Assembly (NCBI GenBank): GCA_009844405.1
Contig: VYBO01000092.1
Coordinates: 1-40,260 of the forward strand
Source: Acidimicrobiaceae bacterium
GTDB lineage: Bacteria > Actinomycetota > Acidimicrobiia > Acidimicrobiales > Aldehydirespiratoraceae
Direction: 5' to 3'
Length of the DNA stretch: 40,260 nucleotides
The position numbers and the translations under genes are program-made. Under the pieces are notes generated by a model, which saw only the letters and a program-made list of their open reading frames with translations, was not told where the DNA came from and did no database searches. Below are positions 8,414-17,330 of the stretch, piece after piece (the stretch's first letter is position 1; every line of letters starts with the position of its first letter).

Positions 8414-8591
8414 AGTCCGCCGGATCAATCGAAGTAGCCATGGGGCGATCTTCCGCTGTCTCCCGCTCGGGAGCGAGCGTTCGAATCCTGGGAGACTGCT
8501 GAGCGATGCCCGATTTCGCGCGACACACAAGCCGTAGACCGGAGGTTTAGTGATCACGAAATCGCGATTCTGGGACTTGCTCATCTCTCTC

Positions 8592-9380
8592 CTAGGCGGC
8601 GGGCAGCGGCTTCAGGAGGCTGGCGTCGATCATGCCTTGGAAGTGGGTTGTGACGCTGGCAGCCAGGGCGCGGTCGCGGGTCAGGAGGCCGAGTTCGATG
8701 TTGCGGTCCAGCGCGGCGGCGGTGAGGTTGGCGGAGGTGATGAAGACCGCTTCGTCGTCTACGACGACTGCTTTGGCGTGGAGGACGCCGGATAGACCGT
8801 CGGGCTTGAGCGAGCGCGGGTCGTAGAAGACGGCCGGTTTGGAGGTGCCGGGCCAGTCTGTTCCCCAGAAGCGGTCCGCGAATCGGCGCACGAGCTGGTC
8901 CGGTGCAGTGGTGTCGCCCCTGACTCGCTGGATGTTCAGCATGAGAACAACCCGCAGGCCGGGGATCTCCTCCATGCGCTGGGCGAGGTCCGCGAAGGCT
9001 CGAGGCCCGTCGAAGTAAACGTATGTGCTCATCCACACTGACTGGGTGGCGGTGCGCACGAGTTCCTCGTACACACGGCGGGTGTCGCGGGCGTGGAGAC
9101 CGGGCACCTCCGGGCCTGACCACACCAGGTCGAGAGCCGGGGCTCCGCCAGTGGCCTGATCCAGGGAGCGCACCCACGCCGAGACGGCACGGCCCGCGAT
9201 TCCGATCTGCGACAGTTCGGCCAGGTCGGCGGCGAGCTCGTCGGTCCCGGTCGGCATTCCCAGCACGGATCGAAGGGCGAGCGGCGAGGGGGCGTCGGGC
9301 AGGGCCCCGGTCTCGTAGGCGTCGGCGAGGCGCTTGCGGAGGTGTGCTGGGAGGGCTGCGACTCGGCTGCCTGGGGCCAT
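8592..9380 (-). CDS. drmC: DISARM protein DrmC, phospholipase D-like (HKD) domain
   Basis: About 262 residues (GTG at 9383 or the adjacent ATG at 9380). The C-terminal half holds one HKD motif: HAKAVVVDD followed by FITSANLT and then RNIELGLL, as in PLD-family nucleases and the DrmC group. Length and position (last gene after a DUF1998 protein and a DrmA helicase) match DISARM. It starts about 24 bp after drmB ends. In known DISARM systems drmC is the least critical gene. The gap 8414-8591 before modA shows only a small G/C hairpin near 8460. Confidence 0.85.
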   Translation of the reverse strand: MAPGSRVAALPAHLRKRLADAYETGALPDAPSPLALRSVLGMPTGTDELAADLAELSQIGIAGRAVSAWVRSLDQATGGAPALDLVWSGPEVPGLHARDTRRVYEELVRTATQSVWMSTYVYFDGPRAFADLAQRMEEIPGLRVVLMLNIQRVRGDTTAPDQLVRRFADRFWGTDWPGTSKPAVFYDPRSLKPDGLSGVLHAKAVVVDDEAVFITSANLTAAALDRNIELGLLTRDRALAASVTTHFQGMIDASLLKPLPAA

Positions 9381-9403
9381 CACGGTGTCACTCGTTCACA
9401 CGC

Positions 9404-11191
9404 TCACGGCGCATGGAAGAAGGCGGCGTCGGGCACTCCGAGTACCGGCACGACCAGCGCTCTGTCGAGATAGTCGTTTCGCATCTCGCAGGAGGTCTCG
9501 GCGATCAGGGCGCAACCGTGGCAGGCGGCGCCGTGCAGGAAGCGCTGCTCTAGGCCGTCGCTGGCGGCGTGCTGGGCGCAGATCGGGTCGTTGGAGCACA
9601 GCAGCGCGATCTCCAACGCGTTGGCGAGGTGGTCCTCGATGTGGCGGGCCTGCTGCACCAGCCCGCCGAGCGTGCCTTCGGCGTCGGGGGTGCCGGTGTA
9701 GAGCAGCAGGCCGTGGTGGTCGTCTTCGACGTAGATCCGCTCGCGGATGGAGCTCGCCGGGTAGCCGCAGCGCATCGACATCGATTGGATCAGCAGGTGC
9801 GCCAGGGTGTGCAGCAGGATGTAGGGGCCACCGGGGAACGGGCGGTGTCGGCGGCGGTCTCGTTGCCAGGCGTTGTGCTGCGCGAGGAGCCGGTCGAGGC
9901 GCTGGGCCACCGGCGCGCGCTTCAGCCACGCCCGAACTGCGGCTTGGCTGAGATGCACGAACACGCCTTCGCCCCTGTTCTCCACCGCGGGGAACCAGAG
10001 CGGCTCGACGGCGATGTCGGCGCGCTCCACGTCGGTGTCGTACTCGCCGTGAATGTCGCGCATGGCAGCCTCGAAGCGGGTGAACCCGATCAGCGCCTGG
10101 ACCTCGCGCAGCCGATGCAGTTGCACCACCGACTCGACGCCGCTGCTCAGCCGCGACTCGCCGTGCCGCCAAGCGGCGTCGGGTAGTCGGCGGGCGTGGA
10201 AGTTGGGATCAACGGGCACGTCGTCGCCGAAGCCCTCGGGAGCGGCGAGCAGCGCCTCAAGTTCGGCCACCTTGACGGGACGGTCGCCGGTGCCGCCTCG
10301 CTTCAGTCTCGCTGCGGCTGCGAGCACCTCGTCGTCCGAGAACGCGCTCAGCCTTTCGGTGACCTTCGGCTTCTTCTTGATGAACCGCAAGTCATCGGAG
10401 TCGTCCACGATCGCCAGGTCGTCCCACAGCTCGCGCACGGCCTGCTCGACGGCCGAGCCGCGGTCAGGTAGCGACAAGGCGCTCAGGACCTGCGCGAAGT
10501 AGGCGTTGGACGCCGTGCGGATGAGCAGCCGGCTCGGCTGGTCGCAGTCCTCGTCGGTGTCAAGGCCGAGCCACGGCCGCTTGCCCCGGCAGTAGCCGAG
10601 CGGCCTGTGCTCGAGTTCTGTCGCCTCGTACAGGCGCCGGGACTTTCCGCATTCGCACCGGACGACGAGTTCGGCCAGGTCGCCGGTGGTGCCGCGCTCG
10701 TCGAGCCAGAGCCGGCGCCGGCAGCGCTCGCCGGGGCCGTGGGCGAACCCGGACCAGTCGAGGTCATCCACATGGCCTCGGGGGCAGGCTCGCACGAACC
10801 GGGTCGGCACCACGGCTTTGCTGTCGAAACGGCGCCTCTCGTCCAGCGCCCGGCGGTGCACGAGGCGCCGGGAGCGCTGACGTTCGGGGTCGCCGTCGTC
10901 GTCCTGGACCACGAACCACTCCGGGAAGCTCCACGCACCGATCCCCTGACCCGGCGACCAGGGATCCGGGGGCTCCGGCGGTGGTGCATACATCCGAGGC
11001 GACGCGACACCGGTGACGGCCCGGAGCAACCCGGTGAGCCGCTCGTCGATGATCTCCTCCAGGTTGCCGGTGTAGGGCCACGTCTCGAGCCCGGCGACTA
11101 TGGCTGAGTGCTCGGGCAGGTCCAGGAGTGCACCCGGCCCGTAGGTGGTGATCACCTGGCTCTGGCGGAGTTGCCCGTGGCCTCGGCTCAC
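9404..11191 (-). CDS. drmB: DISARM protein DrmB (DUF1998 domain)
   Basis: 595 residues from the GTG at 11191. The N-terminus (RQSQVITTYGPGALLDLP) is the usual DrmB opening. Paired cysteines in RACPRGHVDDL and VRCECGKSRRLY look like a zinc site. The C-terminal third is the DUF1998 region: HTLAHLLIQSMSMRCGYPAS, a YTGTPDAEGTLGGLV block and Cys residues in CHGCALIAETSC. DrmB partners the DrmA helicase. A longer open frame upstream overlaps drmA and is antisense-like. Between drmA and this start sits a 22-codon ORF that touches both genes. Confidence 0.88.
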   Translation of the reverse strand: MSRGHGQLRQSQVITTYGPGALLDLPEHSAIVAGLETWPYTGNLEEIIDERLTGLLRAVTGVASPRMYAPPPEPPDPWSPGQGIGAWSFPEWFVVQDDDGDPERQRSRRLVHRRALDERRRFDSKAVVPTRFVRACPRGHVDDLDWSGFAHGPGERCRRRLWLDERGTTGDLAELVVRCECGKSRRLYEATELEHRPLGYCRGKRPWLGLDTDEDCDQPSRLLIRTASNAYFAQVLSALSLPDRGSAVEQAVRELWDDLAIVDDSDDLRFIKKKPKVTERLSAFSDDEVLAAAARLKRGGTGDRPVKVAELEALLAAPEGFGDDVPVDPNFHARRLPDAAWRHGESRLSSGVESVVQLHRLREVQALIGFTRFEAAMRDIHGEYDTDVERADIAVEPLWFPAVENRGEGVFVHLSQAAVRAWLKRAPVAQRLDRLLAQHNAWQRDRRRHRPFPGGPYILLHTLAHLLIQSMSMRCGYPASSIRERIYVEDDHHGLLLYTGTPDAEGTLGGLVQQARHIEDHLANALEIALLCSNDPICAQHAASDGLEQRFLHGAACHGCALIAETSCEMRNDYLDRALVVPVLGVPDAAFFHAP

Positions 11192-11256
11192 GGCCCGCGC
11201 CCATCGAACTCGAGGGCGCGGCCCGCCATTGCAAAGCGGAGGCGTGCGCGGCCCAT
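11188..11256 (-). CDS. 22-residue ORF bridging drmA and drmB
   Basis: ATG at 11256 overlaps the drmA stop by one base (TGATG) and the TGA at 11188-11190 overlaps the drmB GTG (GTGA). The peptide is short and Arg-rich. It may be only a coupling device that carries ribosomes across the 65-bp gap, or a chance reading. No homology recognised. Confidence 0.25.
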   Translation of the reverse strand: MGRARLRFAMAGRALEFDGRGP

Positions 11257-14200
11257 CACCCGCCGTCCTTGCGGGAGGCCGAGAGGGGCTTGATATAGAG
11301 GTCCACTTCGGGTTCCACGTCGCGCAGTGAGCGGTTGGCTCGGAACTTGCGCTGATGGGGCGACTCGAAGTCCTCTTCGAGCATCTCGCGCAGCAGCGGG
11401 CGGGGCGTGCGAAGCTCGTACTTCTGGTATTGGACCTCTGCGTTGGCGTCCCGGTAGTCCTCGACCACCGTGAGCCACGAATCGAGCAGGTCGACGACGC
11501 GGGACCGAACGCAGAGGAGCCGTTCGGCCCGCTCGGCCTCGTCGGCGAAGGGCTGCCGGTCGACGCGGTCGATGAAGAACTCAAGAAGGGCACGCTCGAT
11601 GTCGACGCGTGTCGCAGCGAGCGCCTCGACGCCCCTGGGCGGTGTCAAGGTTGCGTCGGCGTGGCGGGCCAGCCCCACAAGCGCGCCGGCGAGACCCCGG
11701 TCGAGGGCTCGGGCCGAGAACGGCGTCACACTCGACACCTCCACCGACCGGTAGAAGGTCTCGTGATAATGGCGGAACCGCTCGTAGTGCGACCGGTCCC
11801 GCGGCTTGTGCACGTTCAGCAGGGTCACCACGAGCCCCGGCTTGTCGTCGACCCGGCCCACCCGGCTGGTGGCCTGGATGTACTCTGCGTGGGTCTTGGG
11901 CTGGCCGAGCACGACCATGAGCCCCAGCCGCGGAATGTCGAGGCCGACCGAGATCATGTTGGTGGCGATCGCGCTGTCCACCCGTCCCTGCTCGTGGGCG
12001 CCGCGGCTCAGCCGCGCCCGGGCCTGTGCCACCTTGTCGGTGGAGACCCGGGAGGTCAGCTCAACGACCTCCGACATGGTCCTGCGGTCCTGGAACAGGC
12101 CCCGGGTCTCGCCGATGCGCTTGCGCAGGCCGTAGGTCTTGACGGTGTTCTGGACCTCCTCCTCAAGGATGCGGCGGGCCCCGCCGAGTTCGCGAAGGCT
12201 GTTGAAGTAGCCGAGCACCGTCATGTACGGGTCAGCGGGATTGCGCTCGTTGCGGTGCCCCCCGGCGTCTCGGTAGGCCCGCTCGGCTGCGCCCATCAGC
12301 GCCAGCCAGACCCGCCGCATGAGCACCTTGGGGTTGCGCCCCGGCGACGCGATGCCCAGATACATGCGCCCCGGCACGCGCTCCACGGGCACTACCTGTG
12401 CGAAGAACGAATCCCGCCGGTCGGGACCCGGGGGCGGGAACACCTCCGTGAGCGACCGAGCGAACAGCGCCTGTATCTGGTCCTGGGCCTGCCGGACGGT
12501 GGCGGTGGACGCCACGATCTTTGGCCGCGCCGGCCGGGCGACGGGGTCCTCGGAGGTGTCGTCCGGGTGCTCCGAGGCCCGCACGCACAGGGCCTCAATG
12601 GCGGTCTCATACAGGCCCACCATCGTGCCGAGTGGTCCCGAAATGAGATGCAACTCGTCCTGGATCACTAGGTCGGGGCCGTCCAGCGGCCGTTCCAGCG
12701 GACTTCCCCGTCTCGGCTCGGCTGCGCTGCAGAAGCCGGTGCCGTCAAAGCGGTCCGCGCCGCCGAGCAGGGCGCCGGTCTGGCCGGTGAACGGAAGCGA
12801 CGCGAACTTGTCCACGGTGGCGATGAGGAACGCCGGAAGGCGCCGGTAGATCGGCTGGTCCACTGCCAGTATCGGCAGCGGCCGGTCGCCGCTGAAGTCG
12901 CACTCGAAGTTGGCGCAGACGATCCGCAGCTCGCTCGGCTGATCGTCGTCGGGCAAGAGCGTGAACGACGCCGGCTCAAACCGGGTTCCGCACCAGGGGC
13001 AACTCTCAAGCGGAATGGGCATCGGCTTGCCGGGGTCGCTCTTGAACTGTCGGGTCTTGGTACGGGCGGTGTCGGATCGGCTGTCGCCCTTGCGGCCCAT
13101 CACGTTGGGAGTGGCTGCCTTGCCGACCCACAGGCCGATCTCGATGGGCCACCTGCCGTAACGAGCCGGGTCTGCCTCGCGTTCAAGCTCCAACGCGCAC
13201 ACGAGGCCCGCGGCCCGGCCGAGCTGGTCGAGGGTGAGCAGCCGCAGCGTATAGCGCATGATCACCGCCACCCCCGCCCCTTGCAGGCCGTCCTGTCCCG
13301 GCCGCCGCAGCCGGCGCAGCATGATCGTGAAAGCGGCCAGCCCCAGGTACGCCTCGGTCTTTCCGCCACCGGTCGGGAAGAACAACAGGTCGACGATCTC
13401 ACGCTCGGGACTGCGCCTGTCGGCCAGTCCGCCGACATTCAGCAGGATGAACGCGAGCTGGAAGGCGCGCCACTCCGGCGCCTCTTCGCCCGAACGCCAG
13501 CGCAGAGCTCGGGCCACGGCCCGGTTCGCCACCTTGAACGCGTGCAGCGCGTCAGGGTCCTCGACCAGTACGCCGATGCCCCGCTCGATGCGATCCGCGG
13601 CCATCCCGGCCCGTCGTAGCAGTTCCTCGCCGACGGCGTGGCGGTCATCGCCTAGAGCATCGAGCCCGTCGCGCTGCTGGCCGATCCATGTGCGGTAGCG
13701 AACCACCAGGGGCTGCAGTGCCTCGGATGCGGCGTGCCCGTCGGCAAGCGTGCCGAGCGTCTCCATGGACAGTTCCGCGTCGGGCACCGACGCGGTCTCG
13801 GTCTTGGCCACCGTGGCGCCCGGAATCCAGGCCGTGCGCAGCACCCGGCACTCGCCTTCGTCGATCTCCCACTCTGCAGAGGTTCCGTGACCGACGGCGT
13901 ATTCGGGAACGTCCGCGTAGTGGAGGTCGGCGACCTGGTCGTCCCACTCGGTGGCCAGCACGCCGCGGGGGTCGGGCCGTGGCACGAACGGCACCGGACC
14001 CGCCACCTCTAGTTCGGCCTGGAAGACGTAGGACTGCTCGACGTCGCCTCCGCTCTCGGGATCGTCGGGGCGCCCGGCCACTGAGGGTCGATTGTTGACG
14101 AGGAACACCGACACAGACCGTGTGCCCTCAGCGAGGCCCGCGAGCCGCGCCGTGTCGACCGGCCTGACAGCAGTGTGCACCCTGAGACCGCCCGACTGCG

Positions 14201-14702
14201 GGACCGGATGGTCGGCGACCGCCTTGGAGAGTGCGACCGACACGGTGCGCTCCCGTGGCTCGCGCTGCCACACCGGCAGCGTGTCGCCATCCGGGCCTTC
14301 GTGCCCGGCCTTGCCGTAGTCGCCCCACCGCACCGTGACTGTCAGTTCCTCGGCAGCGTCCGGCACGAGGAAACTCAACCCGACCGACGACGGGAAGAAG
14401 CCCTTCTTGGCGGCAGTGCGCTCCTCAGACGACTCCTCGGCCAGCCCGGCGAGAGCTGGGGTTTCGTCCAACGGGTCGTCCTCGTCGGCATCGGAACGCT
14501 GCTCGGGCGGCGCATCCGACGGCACCAGGAACCCGGTCAGGTACCAGTTCGACGGACGCACCCACCCAGGCAGCCGCTCCTCGGCCAGTTCATGCCCCGC
14601 GCCCGGCCCCACCAGGTCGAGCCGCAGTGCCTCCGCCAAGTACTCGCGCACCCGCAGCGAATCGGCGTCAGCGAGCGCGGGAGGCGAGGTGACAGCGTTC
14701 AT
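11256..14702 (-). CDS. drmA: DISARM helicase DrmA
   Basis: 1148 residues. Residues 1-390 are a DrmA-specific N-terminal region. The superfamily 2 helicase core follows: Walker A PTGGGKTE around 443-450, a CPWCG...C zinc-like insertion at 568-601, the DEAH-type box DELHLISG at 682-689, motif III STAT at 732-735, and a C-terminal lobe with NMISVGLDIPRLGL and QATSRVGR ending near 950. The GGGKTEAY and ISVGLDIPRL wording is typical of DrmA. In DISARM, DrmA with DrmB recognises and blocks incoming phage DNA. The gene appears intact; its start lies 35 bp inside the upstream nuclease-like gene. Confidence 0.92.
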   Translation of the reverse strand: MNAVTSPPALADADSLRVREYLAEALRLDLVGPGAGHELAEERLPGWVRPSNWYLTGFLVPSDAPPEQRSDADEDDPLDETPALAGLAEESSEERTAAKKGFFPSSVGLSFLVPDAAEELTVTVRWGDYGKAGHEGPDGDTLPVWQREPRERTVSVALSKAVADHPVPQSGGLRVHTAVRPVDTARLAGLAEGTRSVSVFLVNNRPSVAGRPDDPESGGDVEQSYVFQAELEVAGPVPFVPRPDPRGVLATEWDDQVADLHYADVPEYAVGHGTSAEWEIDEGECRVLRTAWIPGATVAKTETASVPDAELSMETLGTLADGHAASEALQPLVVRYRTWIGQQRDGLDALGDDRHAVGEELLRRAGMAADRIERGIGVLVEDPDALHAFKVANRAVARALRWRSGEEAPEWRAFQLAFILLNVGGLADRRSPEREIVDLLFFPTGGGKTEAYLGLAAFTIMLRRLRRPGQDGLQGAGVAVIMRYTLRLLTLDQLGRAAGLVCALELEREADPARYGRWPIEIGLWVGKAATPNVMGRKGDSRSDTARTKTRQFKSDPGKPMPIPLESCPWCGTRFEPASFTLLPDDDQPSELRIVCANFECDFSGDRPLPILAVDQPIYRRLPAFLIATVDKFASLPFTGQTGALLGGADRFDGTGFCSAAEPRRGSPLERPLDGPDLVIQDELHLISGPLGTMVGLYETAIEALCVRASEHPDDTSEDPVARPARPKIVASTATVRQAQDQIQALFARSLTEVFPPPGPDRRDSFFAQVVPVERVPGRMYLGIASPGRNPKVLMRRVWLALMGAAERAYRDAGGHRNERNPADPYMTVLGYFNSLRELGGARRILEEEVQNTVKTYGLRKRIGETRGLFQDRRTMSEVVELTSRVSTDKVAQARARLSRGAHEQGRVDSAIATNMISVGLDIPRLGLMVVLGQPKTHAEYIQATSRVGRVDDKPGLVVTLLNVHKPRDRSHYERFRHYHETFYRSVEVSSVTPFSARALDRGLAGALVGLARHADATLTPPRGVEALAATRVDIERALLEFFIDRVDRQPFADEAERAERLLCVRSRVVDLLDSWLTVVEDYRDANAEVQYQKYELRTPRPLLREMLEEDFESPHQRKFRANRSLRDVEPEVDLYIKPLSASRKDGG

Positions 14703-15255
14703 CTGGCAAGCACACCTCGTCGCACTGTGACCTGCAAGCGGGATGTATCCGGAGTGGTGTCGAAGTCTCAGCCGCTGACACGCCCTTGGAGGCGACGGAC
14801 GCGCTCAAGGCTCGAAGGGTTTCTGCGAGGCGGGCGGCGTCGCTCTCGACAGTTCCATACACCACATGGCCCGGTCGGGGCTGCGTCTCGGCGTACGACG
14901 CCGACAGGTCGTGGGAGGCAACGATCAGCTTCGCGGCCTGCCGCACGTTCGACGAGTCTGGGGAGAACCCGTGGGACTTGAGCTCAACGACCAGAGTCAC
15001 CGGGTCGTCCTGATGGTCGATGCACAAGTCCGGACGGCATGGCGAGCGGTCGGCGGAGCCCGCAATGTCGCGAAGGGCTGAGACTGTCGGCTCCTCGGCC
15101 GGCACGAGCAGTCGTCGGCCGAGCGACTCCAGCTCGTATCCGGCCATGCACAGGACCGGTCGCACGGCGATGACCTCGGGGAGGTCCTCGAGCGCCCACA
15201 GCAGGACGTTGAGTTGGAATACGGGATCGGAAACGAGAACGGCGTCGGAGGTCAT
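14668..15255 (-). CDS. PD-(D/E)XK nuclease-like protein upstream of drmA
   Basis: 195 residues. A candidate nuclease core is visible: PD at 75-76 (RPDLCID), then E91-L-K93 (VVELKSHG) at the end of a hydrophobic strand, and an RQAAKL helix around 105-110, the order and spacing of PD-(D/E)XK enzymes. The C-terminus carries several Cys/His residues. The gene overlaps drmA by 35 bp and its ATG overlaps the stop of the 407-residue gene (ATGA), so all three are coupled. I do not know it as a standard DISARM component. Nuclease call rests on motif pattern only. Confidence 0.6.
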   Translation of the reverse strand: MTSDAVLVSDPVFQLNVLLWALEDLPEVIAVRPVLCMAGYELESLGRRLLVPAEEPTVSALRDIAGSADRSPCRPDLCIDHQDDPVTLVVELKSHGFSPDSSNVRQAAKLIVASHDLSASYAETQPRPGHVVYGTVESDAARLAETLRALSASVASKGVSAAETSTPLRIHPACRSQCDEVCLPDERCHLASRAR

Positions 15256-16475
15256 GCCGCGATGCCGGCGGCATCGGCCACCGCCTGCTCGTAGGGCTCG
15301 CTGCCGAGCCAGGCTCTCGCGGTCGGAGCCAGCTCCCGCTGCACGTTGGTGACGAGCCGGTGGACTGTGTTCCCGCAGGTGCCGTGGGGCAGCACAGCGA
15401 GGAGATGCTGGCTGGTGGCCTCCAGCAGGAACGGTTGCCACAGGTGCCGGTCCACAGCGACGACATGTGCCTTGGTGGGCCCCCGACGCGTGACGAAGCC
15501 TCCGATACGGAAGCGGCTCGTCCGTCGTTCGAGCGCAAGCTCGACGAAACGGCTGAACAGCGGCTCGCTCAGAGGCTCGCCGAAATCGATTACCAGGGGG
15601 CTGCCGCGAATCTTGTACCCGTCATGGCCGGCGTCGGTGGTATCGACCCAGAGGCGGGCTTCGGCGTACTCGGTGACGCTGCGGTAGAGCGCGAGCACGC
15701 GCCGCACCGTCGCCCGGTGGTCGGCGAACGAGTCGCTCCGGTTCGTGGCGCGGCCGTCGTAGTTGAGGCGGTGGCCACCACGGCCGGCCGCGGGCATCTG
15801 CAGGTGCACCAGCGAGCGCAGCGGATCGTAGGAATCGATCAGCCGCTGCAGCTTCTCCTCCAGTACCGACAGGCTCTCGGTGAGCGTCACCACCGAGCGT
15901 CGGCGCTCCGCAAGAGTGTGCGGCGTCTCGTAGTCGGCATCGTCAACGCCGTCGTCCTCGGTGCCCACATCGAGACCGTCGATCGGCTCATAGCGCGCCT
16001 CGTGCTCGAATCCGAGCCGCGCATAGCGCTGCGGCGGCGTGGTCGCTTGCACCTGCCGCCACAACTCGAACAGGATCGGCGACGACAACCAGAGCCGGTC
16101 AAGCCACGGGCTGGTGTCCACCGTTTGACGCACCCATCGGTCACTGTGTTCGACGGCCATCTTCGTGTAGAAGACGGGGTGCCTTTCGTCGAGTTCCTCG
16201 ATCAGGCCGACCACCTGCCCGCCGTGGCTAGCGTCCTCGACACGGAACAGCGTGTCGTCGAGACGGTGAAGGTGCACACGCCCGGCGAACCTGCTGGCCA
16301 GGTCAGGCATCTGTTGGTTGCTGCCCGCGGTCTCCAGCATGTAGGTCTTGACCAGTTTGCGGCCCGCGTCGGGGTGCTCGATGTCCGCCGCGGCGGGCAC
16401 CGGATGGCCCTCCAGGTAGTCGACGAACTCGCTGCGCCTCTCCAGCCGCGGCAGGTATCCGACATCGTCGGTCAT
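15252..16475 (-). CDS. 407-residue protein of unknown family in the DISARM operon
   Basis: Start chosen at the ATG at 16475; an 11-codon extension is open upstream. It has no signal peptide or membrane segment. A coiled-coil-prone stretch (SVVTLTESLSVLEEKLQRLIDSY, about 208-230) is followed by a mixed alpha/beta part containing IRGSPLVIDFGEPLSEPLF and a C-terminus rich in His/Arg. I find no nucleotide-binding or nuclease motif. It is the first intact gene of the coupled set 407-aa / PD-(D/E)XK / drmA / drmB / drmC. Possible sensor, adaptor or modification-linked component; function unknown. Confidence 0.65.
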   Translation of the reverse strand: MTDDVGYLPRLERRSEFVDYLEGHPVPAAADIEHPDAGRKLVKTYMLETAGSNQQMPDLASRFAGRVHLHRLDDTLFRVEDASHGGQVVGLIEELDERHPVFYTKMAVEHSDRWVRQTVDTSPWLDRLWLSSPILFELWRQVQATTPPQRYARLGFEHEARYEPIDGLDVGTEDDGVDDADYETPHTLAERRRSVVTLTESLSVLEEKLQRLIDSYDPLRSLVHLQMPAAGRGGHRLNYDGRATNRSDSFADHRATVRRVLALYRSVTEYAEARLWVDTTDAGHDGYKIRGSPLVIDFGEPLSEPLFSRFVELALERRTSRFRIGGFVTRRGPTKAHVVAVDRHLWQPFLLEATSQHLLAVLPHGTCGNTVHRLVTNVQRELAPTARAWLGSEPYEQAVADAAGIAA

Positions 16476-16765
16476 GGCCGACAGCGTAGGCCGTGCCTCA
16501 TCCCTCACCCCGCTGAGACATTGACGTCGCCTTCAGCGCAGGTCCCTGTCCACAACACTCGCCGAACGATCGCGCCACCTCGCTTGCTACCCTGCCGCCA
16601 TTGCTCTCCGCCTTCCCCGGCCGCGCCGGGAATGGCGGAGATTTATCGTCCTGGAGTGTCCGCCCTCATCCGTTGGAGGCAGCGCGCTGAAGTCCGTACT
16701 CGGCGCAGCCGCTGGCAACGGCAAGGGGCCCATGATGAGCGAGCAGTGAAGGACAGGAGACGGCC

Positions 16766-17107
16766 ATGAGTGAACTGAATCTGCCTGTCGAGCACTACGC
16801 CGACGAGATCAACGCCATCTGTGCACGACCTAGCGTCACCCAGGGAAAGCTTGCGCTCTACAACGTGCGTGCCGACCTGGAGAGGCTGGGCAAACGCGAC
16901 GATCCCGAGGATGGAGGGGGCGGAGAGGACCTGGCTTTGGGGGCGGTGGTGGCGGCGCTTTCCTACTACCAGAGAGACGGCGATTGCACTTGGTGGACTG
17001 ACGATGACCGGCATCAGCTTCCATATCGACTGGCAGGGCGGCGAGGGGCTGCGGGGCGCCGAACTGGCCGCGACCTTCGCGTCGCTGAGGATCGACGTGC
17101 AGGGTGA
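16766..17107 (+). pseudogene. Damaged small ORF, unknown
   Basis: It starts with ATG at 16766 behind a good ribosome-binding sequence (AGGAGA, about 7 bp upstream), then reads a plausible helical N-terminus (SELNLPVEHYADEINAIC), but becomes Gly-rich and then Arg-rich and overlaps the start of the next ORF by about 100 bp. This looks like a gene frozen after a frameshift or deletion. The preceding stretch 16476-16765 holds only an imperfect G/C hairpin at 16612-16632. Confidence 0.35.
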
Positions 17108-17186
17108 GACATCGGTGACGCAGGTGTTCGAGTCGCGGGCGCGGACCGTGCGGAACCACCGGATCGCCCAGTTCGCTATCATTTGA
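17004..17186 (+). pseudogene. N-terminal fragment of a protein, truncated
   Basis: 60 residues opening MTGISFHIDWQGGEGLRGAE and continuing with a well-formed sequence (ATFASLRIDVQGE, VTQVFESRARTVRNH) before an abrupt stop. The style is that of the beginning of a longer cytoplasmic protein, cut about 20 bp before the duplicated segment that starts at 17207. It is most likely a remnant left when the downstream ATPase unit was inserted. Family not identified with confidence. Confidence 0.4.
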
Positions 17187-17206
17187 GCCAGGGACCCGTG
17201 ATCGGC

Positions 17207-17330
17207 CCGATCAGCGGTCCCAGCCTGCGGTTGTGTCGGGTAGTTGTGCGTTGTGTCGGGTAGTTGTGCGGCTAGCGTGGCGGCATGGGCGGCAGCGACT
17301 TCTGGGCGAATCCGTCCACCAGTCCGTTCG
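17207..17330 (+). repeat. Duplicated leader of the ATPase gene, copy 1, with a 20-bp tandem repeat
   Basis: Begins CCGATCAGCGGTCCCAGCCTG and runs into the first codons of the ATPase gene. It contains two perfect tandem 20-bp units (17231-17250 and 17251-17270, each TTGTGTCGGGTAGTTGTGCG). A diverged copy of the whole stretch lies at 20716-20850. The tandem units sit about 20 bp ahead of the start codon, where a promoter or operator would be. Confidence 0.75.

Noticed and set aside
8479..8488. GTTCGAATCC, a tRNA T-loop-like string between drmC and modA
   Set aside because: Flanking bases do not pair into a T-arm and no other tRNA arm is found. It might be a trace of an attachment site, but there is no evidence.
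8414..8584. N-terminal extension of modA by 57 codons
   Set aside because: It would place the lipoprotein signal peptide internally, and the residues do not look like a folded or targeting sequence.
11355..12671. 438-codon open frame on the plus strand opposite drmA
   Set aside because: Exactly antisense to a helicase with full motifs; composition (Val/Leu/Gly/Arg/His-rich) is typical of the complementary frame of high-GC genes.
15360..16769. 469-codon plus-strand open frame opposite the 407-residue gene
   Set aside because: The minus-strand frame has better protein character and is coupled to drmA; the plus frame is Arg/Val/Gly/His-rich with no recognisable domain.
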